Shown here one piece after another: positions 17,650-25,522 of a stretch of DNA of 52,435 nucleotides. The notes below the pieces were generated by a model, which had not been told where the DNA came from, searched no databases, and saw only the letters and a program-made list of their open reading frames with translations. This DNA is from an uncultured Methylococcaceae bacterium (GTDB lineage Bacteria; Pseudomonadota; Gammaproteobacteria; Methylococcales; Methylomonadaceae): positions 1-52,435 of the forward strand of contig CAIYRS010000039.1 of NCBI GenBank assembly GCA_903928685.1. Reading direction: 5' to 3'. The position numbers were made by a program, and so were the translations under genes. Numbering within the stretch: position 1 is the first letter of the stretch; every line of letters begins with the position of its first letter.

Positions 17650-18761
17650 GGGGTTTGTACTTTGTCGAGAACATGGATAGCTTGGGTGGCCTTCATGACC
17701 AGCGCGTAACTTACCTGTTCAAAAGGGCGGAATACCATCAATGTGCCAGCATGTTCATCGGGCAATTTGACAGCATCGTTTTTAACTTTACTGAGGTTGT
17801 CGATAATGATTTTACCGCGCCGATAGATTTCCATTTGATGGCCTGGCAATAAACCATCTTTACGGCCTCTGTCTATTACGACAATGTCATATCTGCCAAT
17901 TTGGGAAACGCCGCCAAGTACGCTGATAATTGACGAGGTTAATTTTTTCTCAGGTGGTCTGGGGAAATAACTCAATGAAACTTCTTCATCTTCATTTTTC
18001 ATTAGGCGATCACCTTTACGGATTTCGCCTTTGGATTTGTCGACAAGCAAAGTCGCTGGATCACCTGGAACTTGCAATGTCACATCAGCGACATAGGCCG
18101 CTTCGTATCCCAATATTTCTTTTGTTTCTGGGCGAATGTAAGCCATGCCTGGGCGGTACACAGTATATTTGGTAGGTCTTGCCGGGAACATCGGGCGCGC
18201 GTAAACAAGGTCACCCGTGGTGGAAACGATATGCTCTCCTGAAGCGCTAATAATATAGGCAGAGTTGCTGATCTCGTTCGCGTTAATGACTTTAGGTGAA
18301 GACAGAAATGAACGGATTTTTTCGGATGGCAGCAACTCAATGGCTTGTTTAAGTGGCACTTCACGAATACAAGGCAGCAATTTGCCATCGTCGGAAGTCC
18401 GGAATTCTGTGCGTCCGTTGATGTAGTCTTTTTCCTGTAGTACGCACGGGCCACGTTTAGTGGAATCAAAACTGCTTTCGCCTCTTGATAAACTCAACTG
18501 TGGCACACCATTGACCATTGAGAAATAAATGGTATCACCAGGGTAGATCAGGTTAGGGTTGGCAATTTGCTTGTTAGATTGCCAGATTTGAGGCCATTGC
18601 CATGGATGGTTTAAGAATTTACCGGAAATATCCCAAAGGGTATCGCCTTCAACAACCGTATACTGGTCTGGATGGGAGGGGTTGACTTGCAGCGTTTCAG
18701 CCCACAGCGCAGAGCTAAACAACACGGTAAGTAGCAAACCTGAGAATTTTCTAAAAGCCAT
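17646..18761 (-). CDS. LysM domain cell-envelope protein
   Basis: 371 aa with a signal peptide (residues 1-21, cleavage after ALWA) and one LysM peptidoglycan-binding domain at about 33-82 (YTVVEGDTLWDISGKFL, ending LIYPGDTIYF). The remainder is a family-specific domain with an SPKVINANEISNSAYIISA segment and a C-terminal GRKDGLLPGHQMEIYRRG region. It probably acts in the periplasm at the murein layer. In many gammaproteobacteria this gene precedes dprA and is divergent from def-fmt. Here the divergent partner has been moved ~6.7 kb away by an integrated element whose left repeat is only 55 bp upstream of this start. Confidence 0.9.
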   Translation of the reverse strand: MAFRKFSGLLLTVLFSSALWAETLQVNPSHPDQYTVVEGDTLWDISGKFLNHPWQWPQIWQSNKQIANPNLIYPGDTIYFSMVNGVPQLSLSRGESSFDSTKRGPCVLQEKDYINGRTEFRTSDDGKLLPCIREVPLKQAIELLPSEKIRSFLSSPKVINANEISNSAYIISASGEHIVSTTGDLVYARPMFPARPTKYTVYRPGMAYIRPETKEILGYEAAYVADVTLQVPGDPATLLVDKSKGEIRKGDRLMKNEDEEVSLSYFPRPPEKKLTSSIISVLGGVSQIGRYDIVVIDRGRKDGLLPGHQMEIYRRGKIIIDNLSKVKNDAVKLPDEHAGTLMVFRPFEQVSYALVMKATQAIHVLDKVQTP

Positions 18762-18815
18762 AGCGATTCCTAAGTGGGATTTTTAGTCTGTTTGAATTCA
18801 AAGTTAAGGTGAATT

Positions 18816-18827
18816 CATATAGAATTC
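18816..18827 (+). repeat. Putative left attachment repeat of the integrated element
   Basis: CATATAGAATTC, identical to 25481-25492. Similarity extends imperfectly for six or seven more bases (AAGTCC here, CAGTACC there). It lies 55 bp upstream of the LysM gene start. Confidence 0.65.
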
Positions 18828-18943
18828 AAGTCCGAAATTAAGTTGTTGATTTATAAGGCTTGGAAAATTGCCCTTTTGGTGAAGTGTGACACCGAAATGA
18901 TGTCGATTGTTGGGGCTATTTTTGCATCAATGCTTCTAATTTG

Positions 18944-19117
18944 CTAGCCCGTAATTACTAACGCGCCACCGTGTAGGGATGAAACCACTGTAGCCGCGCC
19001 TATGGTCGGGTGGTTGATCTCATTGGCGATCATTCCGGCGTGGTCTGTGGTTGATGTTATTTCTGATTCTTCTAGGATTTTGGCTAGCTCTTCGATCGTG
19101 AGTATTTGCGTTTTCAT
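18944..19117 (-). CDS. Small hypothetical protein (57 aa)
   Basis: An ORF of 57 codons starting at ATG 19117 (MKTQILTIEELAKILEES, ending LHGGALVITG). A good RBS, AAAGGG, sits 8 nt upstream. The N-terminal half is helical and acidic and resembles the start of a small DNA-binding or adaptor protein; the C-terminal half is Ala/Val/Gly-rich. It is the outermost gene of the integrated element on the LysM side. No family recognised, but the RBS and composition support a real gene. Confidence 0.5.
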   Translation of the reverse strand: MKTQILTIEELAKILEESEITSTTDHAGMIANEINHPTIGAATVVSSLHGGALVITG

Positions 19118-19208
19118 ATTTTTGCCCTTTCTGTTTATTTGAGCGGGGATAGTAACAGGCTAAAACCAAACAAACAAAATTAATTATTAAATAAATCAAT
19201 AGCTTGAT

Positions 19209-19220
19209 AAGTAATTACTT
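19209..19220. promoter_or_regulatory. 12-bp palindrome upstream of a small ORF
   Basis: AAGTAATTACTT is self-complementary and lies 20 bp before the ATG of the next plus-strand gene, followed by another ACTTA. It could be an operator of the element; unproven. Confidence 0.3.
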
Positions 19221-19239
19221 ACTTAATTTGGATGTAAAT

Positions 19240-19593
19240 ATGAAGCAAGTCGATTATGCCGTGCTGTATCTCAAAGAGAATTTAGAGTTACTAAACTTAG
19301 AATGGGTAAATAACAAAAGAATTAGTGATGATTGGAAAACTTGCATCATTGGTCACAAACTTTATAAGCATCAAATGGGTATCTATGACAGGAAAAACAT
19401 CATTCTTGTTAGGCTTGAAAAATACGACACGGATATAAAAGGTATTACCGTTTACCCAACCGTTCCGAAGGGTGACTCATGGAAAGCCAGCTTTTCAAGA
19501 TTTAAGGATGGCAAGGGTATTTGTATAAAGGTTGATACAGTTGAAACGTTTAAAATTTTGGTAAGCTGGTATTTTTCAAGCACTGAGGCTTAA
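19240..19593 (+). CDS. Hypothetical protein of the integrated element
   Basis: 117 aa from ATG 19240 (MKQVDYAVLYLKENLELLN). The frame is also open to a TTG at 19204, but the ATG has the better position, with a GGAT sequence upstream. It is soluble, has no signal peptide, and is rich in Lys and aromatic residues. No family recognised. It is transcribed opposite to most of the element and so sits convergent with the Rep-like gene. Confidence 0.5.
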   Translation: MKQVDYAVLYLKENLELLNLEWVNNKRISDDWKTCIIGHKLYKHQMGIYDRKNIILVRLEKYDTDIKGITVYPTVPKGDSWKASFSRFKDGKGICIKVDTVETFKILVSWYFSSTEA

Positions 19594-19654
19594 TCAATTT
19601 CTAAGCCGTTGGTTAAAATAATCCCCACACTGGCGCGTAGAATTGCTGTGGCGG

Positions 19655-20554
19655 CTATTTTGTTAAAAGGCTGTAGAGTTCCGCCGCTTTGGTTTTTGTG
19701 GCGTTGTCGGCTGTGAGGTTGGATTTAGAACCCAGCATCATTTTGGCTACTGCATTATGCTTGAAAGAATAGCCAGCCCAACCTATACACGCCTCCAATT
19801 CTGATATGTTCTTTTGTTCCGCGTATTCTTTGTAGTTCCCAATATCTAACAGGCGATTGCTAAAATCAGGCGAACAGTCGCCAATGGCTGCATGAAATAT
19901 TTTTGATATGGGTGTTTTTTGTTTGCGGACGGATTCGATTTCCGATTGTGAGACGATAATAGAGCCATGAAGGTGCGGGCGTTGCTGCCCACTGGTAAAC
20001 GTGCCTAAGGCTGCCATTTCAACAGTGAACCAATACTGGCGCTTTATTGGTGAACCTGATTTAAAAGCCAAGTCCAATTGTCGCTTGGTATAATCGATGA
20101 AACCCTTTTTACTTAGCGTCGCCCTTTGGACAAACTCAGGCGTTAAGTCTAAAGTGAAAGGCATTAATATCTGATTGAGTTGTTCCGCCTGCTTAAGCAT
20201 AGCCAATTGATAAAAACACGCCTGTAGTTCTGGTTTGGCATTTCTCCATTGTGGTGGCGTGCTATAAAGTTGCTTTTGTCGCTTTGTCCCTTTAAGTTGG
20301 TGAGTATCTGGCTTAATGTAATTAGGTATTGACAACACCATACTATCTATACTATTTATTATACTAAAGCCCGCGCTAAAACCACCCCCTTGAGACCGTG
20401 CCGCAAGCCTTACCGCGTCTAGCGTGGCGGCGTTTCTGATTCTATCGACTGAAAAAACTTTTTTGCTGGATTTAGATTTTCTTAAGCTATCAGCTAGTGA
20501 GAAACTAGGCCAGTCAAGGCCGCCAATTCGTGCAATTCGTGGTAAAATATTCAT
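19655..20554 (-). CDS. Putative HUH-type replication initiator / endonuclease
   Basis: 299 aa. The stretch YWFTVEMAALGTF followed by QRPHLHGSIIV has the His-hydrophobic-His (HLH) metal-binding motif in the context used by rolling-circle Rep and inovirus gpII-like proteins (an E/G-rich strand, then HLHG). Further on, WAGYSFKHN offers a Tyr-x-x-Lys that could be the nicking tyrosine motif. In such proteins the tyrosine attacks the origin and starts rolling-circle replication. The first ~60 residues are basic and Ser-rich and may be an extension. A strong hairpin lies 25 bp upstream of the start. This is motif-level evidence only; no full family match is claimed. Confidence 0.5.
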   Translation of the reverse strand: MNILPRIARIGGLDWPSFSLADSLRKSKSSKKVFSVDRIRNAATLDAVRLAARSQGGGFSAGFSIINSIDSMVLSIPNYIKPDTHQLKGTKRQKQLYSTPPQWRNAKPELQACFYQLAMLKQAEQLNQILMPFTLDLTPEFVQRATLSKKGFIDYTKRQLDLAFKSGSPIKRQYWFTVEMAALGTFTSGQQRPHLHGSIIVSQSEIESVRKQKTPISKIFHAAIGDCSPDFSNRLLDIGNYKEYAEQKNISELEACIGWAGYSFKHNAVAKMMLGSKSNLTADNATKTKAAELYSLLTK

Positions 20555-20578
20555 TTTTTATTGTCTGTTGTTCCAAAT

Positions 20579-20614
20579 AAGCCGGATAGGGTTGCCGCCC
20601 AAGTTATCCGGCTT
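20579..20614. other. Hairpin next to the Rep-like gene (terminator or nick-site candidate)
   Basis: AAGCCGGATA (20579-20588) pairs perfectly with TATCCGGCTT (20605-20614) across a 16-nt loop that contains its own GGG/CCC pair. A T-rich tail (TGTTTTTT) follows on the plus strand, so it could terminate plus-strand transcription. No plus-strand gene ends there, however, and it sits directly upstream of the minus-strand Rep-like gene, where a rolling-circle origin hairpin would be expected. Confidence 0.5.
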
Positions 20615-20742
20615 TGTTTTTTGTGCTGTCTTGATTTTCAAAACTGGTTCGCGATTTTAAAGGCTAGGTAGTCGCCCCTCCATCCCCTGTTCTAAGACTT
20701 CTCCTTTTACCCGTCAATCCATCGTCAAAAGTAAGTCAGCGC

Positions 20743-21309
20743 TTACTCATCAATGTCGTCGGTTTCCATCCACTCATCTTCTTTAGCTTTGTTCTTGGCT
20801 TCGTCGATTTCTTCATCAGTCATTATCGCAACCACCAATTCAGGCATGTCATCGAGAATCTGATTATCTGTCGAATCTAGCCTTAAACTTTTACGACTAA
20901 CTTCTTGCGTGATCTTTAAGACGGTTGCAAACGCGGCTAGGCTTCGGGACTTTAACGCGGCTGGCGTTTTCTTGTCGGCCTCAAGTTCGTCCAGTGCCAA
21001 AAGCATGACCTCACGCATTTTTCTAGCGATTGCCAAATCGTCAAGAATGGACGCTGCAACCTGAAACTTTAGGCTATCGAACAACGCATCGTTAAATAGC
21101 CCCATCCTTGCATCCTCGACCATTTCAGCGGTAACTCCGCCTTTGCTAACAGTAAGCCGTTTAAACGCCCTGTAGAGCGTGGACGGGCTTAATTTGGTCT
21201 TATCGCTAATGCTGGCTAGAGAGTAACCACTTTCGCGCATTGCGACGGCTGTCTTTATCTGGTCTGGGGTAGCAGTCGCCGATTTAGTCACACTCTTTGA
21301 CCTTTTCAA
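20743..21309 (-). CDS. Helix-turn-helix protein, possibly terminase-small-subunit-like
   Basis: 188 aa. Residues ~13-50 form a resolvase-type HTH (TPDQIKTAVAMRESGYSLA, then SDKTKLSPSTLYRAF). The remainder is helical (AALKSRSLAAFATVLKITQE) with an acidic C-terminus (EDEWMETDDIDE). An N-terminal HTH with a helical oligomerisation part and an acidic tail is the plan of phage small terminases and of some regulators; which of the two cannot be decided. It overlaps the upstream 114-codon gene by 26 nt, so the two belong to one operon. Confidence 0.55.
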   Translation of the reverse strand: MKRSKSVTKSATATPDQIKTAVAMRESGYSLASISDKTKLSPSTLYRAFKRLTVSKGGVTAEMVEDARMGLFNDALFDSLKFQVAASILDDLAIARKMREVMLLALDELEADKKTPAALKSRSLAAFATVLKITQEVSRKSLRLDSTDNQILDDMPELVVAIMTDEEIDEAKNKAKEDEWMETDDIDE

Positions 21310-21628
21310 AATGATGCTTGTTTTTCACTACCCAAGCGGACAAGGCAATGCTTGAATATCTGATCTTGCCGCTTAAAAGCTTTTCATATTCAAGCTTTCC
21401 CCACTTGGTTGAGTTGCCGATTCTATGGGGCGTATCTCGACGGTTTTCCACGATAATCTGAAACAGGTCTAGCTTGGTTAGGTTGTTTTCTTTCAAGTAA
21501 GCGCAAAGATAGGCGACTGCTTGAAATGGATTGAGCGAGTAGGCAAAGCCAAACTCTGTAAAATGCCCTAGTTCCTCACCTGCTGTTGTGTCACTTAACG
21601 CTATTGCCTCTGTTGCTGTCGCTCTCAT
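21284..21628 (-). CDS. Hypothetical protein of the integrated element
   Basis: 114 aa, no signal peptide or recognisable domain. FQAVAYLCAYLKENNLTKLDL suggests an amphipathic helical part, and the C-terminus (KYEKLL-type and VKNKHHFEKVKECD) is basic. Start ATG 21628 overlaps the stop of the RHH gene (ATGA), and its own end overlaps the HTH gene, so three genes are translationally linked. The operon position suggests a role in element maintenance or replication. Confidence 0.5.
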   Translation of the reverse strand: MRATATEAIALSDTTAGEELGHFTEFGFAYSLNPFQAVAYLCAYLKENNLTKLDLFQIIVENRRDTPHRIGNSTKWGKLEYEKLLSGKIRYSSIALSAWVVKNKHHFEKVKECD

Positions 21629-21963
21629 TGTTTTTCCTTTTTTAGTTGTTGTTCGTAAAGTTTTCTTCGTTGTTGTTCGCCAACCTCACCGTAATAATCA
21701 TCAAAACGCTTCATGGTTTCTTCAACACGTTGTTCGTATTCTTCTGTGGTTTCTTCCTTTTCGAGCCTCTCGTGGTTTTGGTCATAAAAAGCCAGCACGA
21801 TTTGATTTAAAGCCTCGCTCCTCGATTCAAACGTAATTAGCCGATACCAGTCGATTATCTCTATCACGTCGTTATGGAGTGCCAATTGGGTTATTTTTTT
21901 CTTGCCTCCCTCTTTAATTCTTTGGCGGTAAGCCCGCATTTTTTCCGCTGATGTCATTGCCAT
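21625..21963 (-). CDS. Ribbon-helix-helix-type DNA-binding protein
   Basis: 112 aa. MTSAEKMRAYRQRIKEGGKKK gives a basic N-terminus. ITQLALHNDVIEIIDWYRL and SRSEALNQIVLAFY follow, matching the strand plus two helices of RHH proteins such as CopG-type plasmid regulators. The C-terminal ~45 residues form a highly charged coiled-coil-like tail (ERLEKEETTEEYEQ). It is the first gene of a three-gene operon and is likely the operon autorepressor; its binding site would lie just upstream (21964-22050), which I could not identify. Confidence 0.65.
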   Translation of the reverse strand: MAMTSAEKMRAYRQRIKEGGKKKITQLALHNDVIEIIDWYRLITFESRSEALNQIVLAFYDQNHERLEKEETTEEYEQRVEETMKRFDDYYGEVGEQQRRKLYEQQLKKEKQ

Positions 21964-22051
21964 ATTTGTATAAGCTTTTGAATTTAAAAGTTAATGTGCT
22001 TATTGATAGTATCAGCGGTCATTCGTTATCGCAACGCATTTCTTTAGGCAT

Positions 22052-22075
22052 AAAAAAAGCCGCTAATCAGCGGCT
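22052..22075 (-). terminator. Rho-independent terminator of the resolvase gene
   Basis: Read on the minus strand: AGCCGCT, loop GATT, AGCGGCT, then seven T. It lies about 75 nt after the resolvase stop. Confidence 0.85.
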
Positions 22076-22149
22076 CGTTCTATTGATATAAGCTTTTGTA
22101 ACTCAATATGCTCTTTTACATTGGGTATTAGGTGCTGATTTTGCCGACT

Positions 22150-22713
22150 TTAAGCCGCCATTAGGCTATAAAGTGTTTGGCGACTGATGCCAAATTCTTT
22201 GGCAATTTCGCTTTTATTGCCGCCTTGAGTGACGCGCATTTTTATTTCAGCGGCTTGGTCTGGCGTTAATTTTGATGGTGCGCCGAATTTCTTACCTTTG
22301 GCACGGGCGGCGGCTATGCCTTCTCGTTGGCGTTCCATTATCAGGGTGCGCTCGAATTGAGCGAACGCGCCAAGCATTTGGAGCATAAGGGTTTGCATGG
22401 GTGAATCGTTTGAGCCTTCAAACGTTAGGTTTTCTTTGTGGAACTTTACGGTAACGCCTTCGTTGTTCAATTCCTCGACTGTTGTCTGCAAGTCTTTAAG
22501 GTTACGCGCCAGCCTGTCAATGGAATGTATGTGTAAAGTGTCGCCATCCCTTAGGTGGCTTAAGCAACGTATTAACTCAGGTCTGTTTGTATCTTTGCCT
22601 GATGCTTTATCAGTAAAAGTTTTGTCAAGCTCGATGCCAATATCGGCTAATTGCCTTTCGGTGTTTTGATCTACTGATGAAACCCTGATGTAACCAATGT
22701 TTTGACCTTTCAT
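22150..22713 (-). CDS. Serine recombinase (resolvase/invertase family)
   Basis: 187 aa, the classic small resolvase size. IGYIRVSSVDQNTERQL holds the catalytic serine, IHSIDRLARNLKDL carries the DRLAR motif, and LMLQMLGAFAQFERTLIMERQREG is the E-helix. The C-terminal HTH is LTPDQAAEIKMRV followed by SEIAKEFGISRQTLY. It resolves dimers or inverts DNA at res-like sites. The upstream region contains paired TTAGACACC-type motifs. It sits in the middle of the element, with its own terminator downstream. Confidence 0.95.
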   Translation of the reverse strand: MKGQNIGYIRVSSVDQNTERQLADIGIELDKTFTDKASGKDTNRPELIRCLSHLRDGDTLHIHSIDRLARNLKDLQTTVEELNNEGVTVKFHKENLTFEGSNDSPMQTLMLQMLGAFAQFERTLIMERQREGIAAARAKGKKFGAPSKLTPDQAAEIKMRVTQGGNKSEIAKEFGISRQTLYSLMAA

Positions 22714-22763
22714 AATTTACTCTCTCAATGTGTATATAAAGTCCTTAGAGTTATATTAACACA

Positions 22764-22860
22764 TGTCCAATAAGTGTCAAGTTAAGTTTATTAGACACCG
22801 AATAATGCGGGTTTGAGGGCATTGGGCAAGGTGTCTAAAAAAGTATACTTTGTTGACATT
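22764..22860. promoter_or_regulatory. res-like recombination/operator region upstream of the resolvase
   Basis: TTAGACACC (22791-22799) and its reverse complement GGTGTCTAA (22830-22838) face each other. Further TGTC/GACA half sites occur at TGTCCAATAAGTGTC and TTGACATT, and a 10-bp palindrome AAGTATACTT lies at 22841-22850. Several spaced inverted half-sites directly upstream of a resolvase gene are what a res site with an overlapping promoter looks like. Confidence 0.5.
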
Positions 22861-22991
22861 AGCCTAAGGCTTGATAAATCACCGCCAAACCATGAATTAA
22901 AAAACAATAATTTGGTTAGGGTTAAACCTTGCTACAATCTAAATCGAGTTGCAATTGCAGCTCACCCTCCCTAAATCAATCAGCAAAAAAA

Positions 22992-23453
22992 ATGAAAAAT
23001 AAATATAAAGTGTTCGTTACATTGGCGGTATCTTCGGTATTGCTATCTGGTTGTGCAAGCATCATTAGTTCATCAGATTGGCCTGTGGCTATAGCTAGCA
23101 CACCCGATGCTGCAAGTTTTACGGTTACAAACAAAAACGGCACAAAGATACACTCAGGAACAACTCCGCAAACTGTAACTTTAAAAAGTGGCGCTGGTTT
23201 CTTTGAAAGCGAAAAATATACGCTTCACTTTATAAAAGATGGGTTTCAAGAAAAAACAGCATCCCTAGATACCAATATGAATGGTTGGTATTTTGGCAAT
23301 TTGTTGTTTGGTGGAATTATCGGAATGCTTATTATTGATCCGGCTACTGGAGCTATGTATAAGTTGCCTGAAAAAATGAATGTTGGTATGGACAAGTCCA
23401 TTAATTCAATTTCAACTGACACAAAAGTTATCAACACTATTCATTACGAATAA
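22992..23453 (+). CDS. Lipoprotein with PEGA-like domain
   Basis: 153 aa from ATG 22992 (MKNKYKVFVTLAVSSVLLSGC). Earlier in-frame starts would put 21 unlikely residues in front of a clean signal peptide. The lipobox LSGC sets the lipidated Cys near residue 21, so the mature protein is anchored in the membrane. The mature part, SFTVTNKNGTKIHSGTTP and VTLKSGAGFF, then YTLHFIKDGF, has the shape of a PEGA-like beta domain. A hydrophobic GGIIGMLIIDPATGAMYKLP follows. Such lipoproteins are often accessory cargo; the function is unknown. A strong terminator follows. Confidence 0.7.
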   Translation: MKNKYKVFVTLAVSSVLLSGCASIISSSDWPVAIASTPDAASFTVTNKNGTKIHSGTTPQTVTLKSGAGFFESEKYTLHFIKDGFQEKTASLDTNMNGWYFGNLLFGGIIGMLIIDPATGAMYKLPEKMNVGMDKSINSISTDTKVINTIHYE

Positions 23454-23465
23454 TCCCCAAAACAA

Positions 23466-23489
23466 AAGGCTGGTAATTCCAGCCTTTTT
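23466..23489 (+). terminator. Rho-independent terminator of the lipoprotein gene
   Basis: AAGGCTGG, loop TAATT, CCAGCCTT, then TTT. It lies 13 nt after the stop. Confidence 0.88.
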
Positions 23490-23556
23490 AAATCAATTTA
23501 AGGCTATAACTTAAATAAAAGTGCCAAGAGTTGTCGCCACTTCTATAATCCCTCCA

Positions 23557-23802
23557 CTAATCCGCCCTGTCATGCGCCCTTTGGTTGTCCCGCTGGATTC
23601 GGTCAATGTTGTCGTTGTTGATTTCCCGCCTTAGTTCATCAGTGTAGACACGTTCCGGCGTGTAGTAGGTGGAGTTGTTTGAACTTTGCCTTTCCCTAAT
23701 TTCTCGCAGTGACTCCATACGGCTGTTGTAGCCGTCCTGATCTGCTAGAGCAACTTGCATTGAAAGCGTTAAAAGCAGTGTGGCAAGTTTGGTTGGTTTC
23801 AT
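23557..23802 (-). CDS. Small secreted protein (81 aa), function unknown
   Basis: An N-terminal signal peptide (MKPTKLATLLLTLSMQVALA, cut before DQDGYNS) is followed by a short, highly charged mature region rich in Arg, Asn, Asp and Gln (RREINNDNIDRIQRDNQRAH), likely disordered or coiled. It starts 1 nt downstream of the integrase stop and so is probably co-transcribed with the integrase. Similar small periplasmic proteins accompany mobile elements, but no family is claimed. Confidence 0.55.
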   Translation of the reverse strand: MKPTKLATLLLTLSMQVALADQDGYNSRMESLREIRERQSSNNSTYYTPERVYTDELRREINNDNIDRIQRDNQRAHDRAD

Positions 23803-23803
23803 T

Positions 23804-25375
23804 TTATTTTTCCCATTTTGGATGTATTAGGCCGTAATCAATCGAGTCTATCACTTCCGCCAGTTTCCCCACGTCCCTTTTTCCGCTTCGGTCGTAAGTA
23901 GACTTAGCCAGTGAATTGTATTGATGTCCTGTAAGGGCGATTACCAAATCCTCTGGCGTGTGGTGGGCTGAAAGATGCCCACAAAAGTTATGCCTAAAAG
24001 AATGGAATGATGTTGCTTTGTCGGTAATCCCCGCCTTGCCGCTATATATCCCGAACCATTGGGACTGTGAACCGAATTGATCTGATGCCCTTGCCGCGTC
24101 GGTAAATAGTTTTATTTGCCCCTCTGATCTTAAGTTGTCGGCAAAATCAAGTAAGCCAGCGTCAATCAGGTTTTTGTGTATCGGTATCTGGCGGCGGCTC
24201 TGTTTGGTCTTTAGTTTTTTGTCATCATCGTCATTAATGTCAAAACACCAGTGTTCAGCGTCGCTTGACAAGGCTTTTACGGCTTTAATGTCGCTTAGGT
24301 GGAGTTGGCATATTTCAGCGAGCCTTGCCCCTGTATAGAGTGCAATTAGTGGTAGCCAAAAATGAATAGGGTTCTTGAAACCTTTGGCGTAATTGTCTGG
24401 GGCTGCATTATCGTCTACAAAGATAGTTGTCAGCTCTGATTCTGTAAAACCCCTTTTTTTACTTTCGTAATCTATATCCGATATTTCAGTGCTAATGGCA
24501 TTAATTGCGGTTTTCAAGGATTCAACGTCTTTGCGCTTTCGTGTCCACTTTAAAAATGCCATGATTATTTTTAAATCACCCTTTACCGTTCCCGCGCACC
24601 TGGCGTCATAACCCAATGTCACAACCTCTGGCGCGTTGTTGAGAAGCATATCAAGTGTGATGCCGACAAACTTTTTAGCGTGGTCTGGATTACTAAAGTT
24701 TTTTGGAATTGCGTAGGCTATTTTTATGTAATGTTCTATATCATCACGGGTCAATGCCGCTGCTGGTTTATTACCAAAAATAGAACCAAAAACGCTTTTC
24801 AACTTGTTTGGGTTTTGTCTTAACGCGCCATTGCCCCAACCCCCCTTTTTTCCTTGCACACTTTTGGCGGCAATATACTCATCAAGGTATTCCGACACTG
24901 TCTTGCTAGTGGGTAAGGGTTGGGTTGCTGCTGCTGATTTTATCCGGTTGTAAATCTCAGCATCCTTTTCAGGGCTTCCAGTGTCGATGGTGGTTGTAAG
25001 GCCGTTTAGGTCTACAAATGTGATGTAATTTATTTTAGATGTGTTGCCACTTTGGGTTTTTCTGTCGATCTGCATTTGTTCAGCAAACCGATCTGTAGTG
25101 TCATTTTGTGCTTTGGTTTTATCGCTAAATAAATCCTCGACGATAAGCCGCGCCCTTTCCGTTATTTCGTTTTTGGACATTAGCTTATCAATGATGTTTT
25201 CAAACTCGACACGGTAAGCCCTAGCGCGTTTAACAGCCAGTTTCCGGCTGTCAGTTTGCAGTGAGCGGCGTATTTCGTTTTTATTTTTGAAGTGTTCCCG
25301 AAGCATTTTGGGAATGATGAATCTGGCGTAATAAGTGCCGTGCCGATTTTTGCACATATAGGTTGTAGCGCCCAT
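23804..25375 (-). CDS. Tyrosine recombinase (phage-type integrase)
   Basis: 523 aa from ATG 25375 ([19 protein letters not shown]), chosen because AAAGGG lies 7 nt upstream; the frame is open 20 codons further. The N-terminal part is the [11 protein letters not shown]-type DUF6538 module found in large integrases. Catalytic residues: Arg in [13 protein letters not shown], His-x-x-Arg in [12 protein letters not shown], the LTGHQ histidine, and the nucleophile Tyr in [11 protein letters not shown]. It integrates and excises the element. It is the last gene before the right repeat, 106 bp from it, as expected for an integrase at the end of an island. Confidence 0.95.
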   Translation of the reverse strand: MGATTYMCKNRHGTYYARFIIPKMLREHFKNKNEIRRSLQTDSRKLAVKRARAYRVEFENIIDKLMSKNEITERARLIVEDLFSDKTKAQNDTTDRFAEQMQIDRKTQSGNTSKINYITFVDLNGLTTTIDTGSPEKDAEIYNRIKSAAATQPLPTSKTVSEYLDEYIAAKSVQGKKGGWGNGALRQNPNKLKSVFGSIFGNKPAAALTRDDIEHYIKIAYAIPKNFSNPDHAKKFVGITLDMLLNNAPEVVTLGYDARCAGTVKGDLKIIMAFLKWTRKRKDVESLKTAINAISTEISDIDYESKKRGFTESELTTIFVDDNAAPDNYAKGFKNPIHFWLPLIALYTGARLAEICQLHLSDIKAVKALSSDAEHWCFDINDDDDKKLKTKQSRRQIPIHKNLIDAGLLDFADNLRSEGQIKLFTDAARASDQFGSQSQWFGIYSGKAGITDKATSFHSFRHNFCGHLSAHHTPEDLVIALTGHQYNSLAKSTYDRSGKRDVGKLAEVIDSIDYGLIHPKWEK

Positions 25376-25480
25376 GTTCGCCCTTTGGTGTATCGGGTTT
25401 GTGTATCCCAATTGCGTGACACCAAAAGAACCCAAGCCTCTAAACCTCTACAATCGCGCTGTTTCCAGACAGGTCAAAAA

Positions 25481-25492
25481 CATATAGAATTC
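25481..25492 (+). repeat. Putative right attachment repeat of the integrated element
   Basis: CATATAGAATTC, the mate of 18816-18827. It lies 30 bp before the def start, so def keeps its own short leader and RBS. Confidence 0.65.
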
Positions 25493-25522
25493 CAGTACCT
25501 TATTATTATAGTGGAGAGTTTG

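Larger units (their letters stand above)
18816..25492. mobile_element. Integrated element (tyrosine integrase, serine resolvase, HUH-Rep-like gene) flanked by a 12-bp direct repeat
   Basis: About 6.7 kb lies between two genes (LysM-dprA and def-fmt) that are normally divergent neighbours. The element starts and ends with CATATAGAATTC (18816-18827 and 25481-25492). Joining the two sides at this repeat would restore a roughly 100-bp divergent intergenic region. It carries an integrase at one end next to the repeat, a resolvase, DNA-binding proteins, a replication-initiator-like protein and small unknown genes, but no capsid, tail, relaxase/mating or obvious cargo gene. It best fits a small integrative mobilizable element, a phage satellite or an integrated plasmid. 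Confidence 0.8.
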
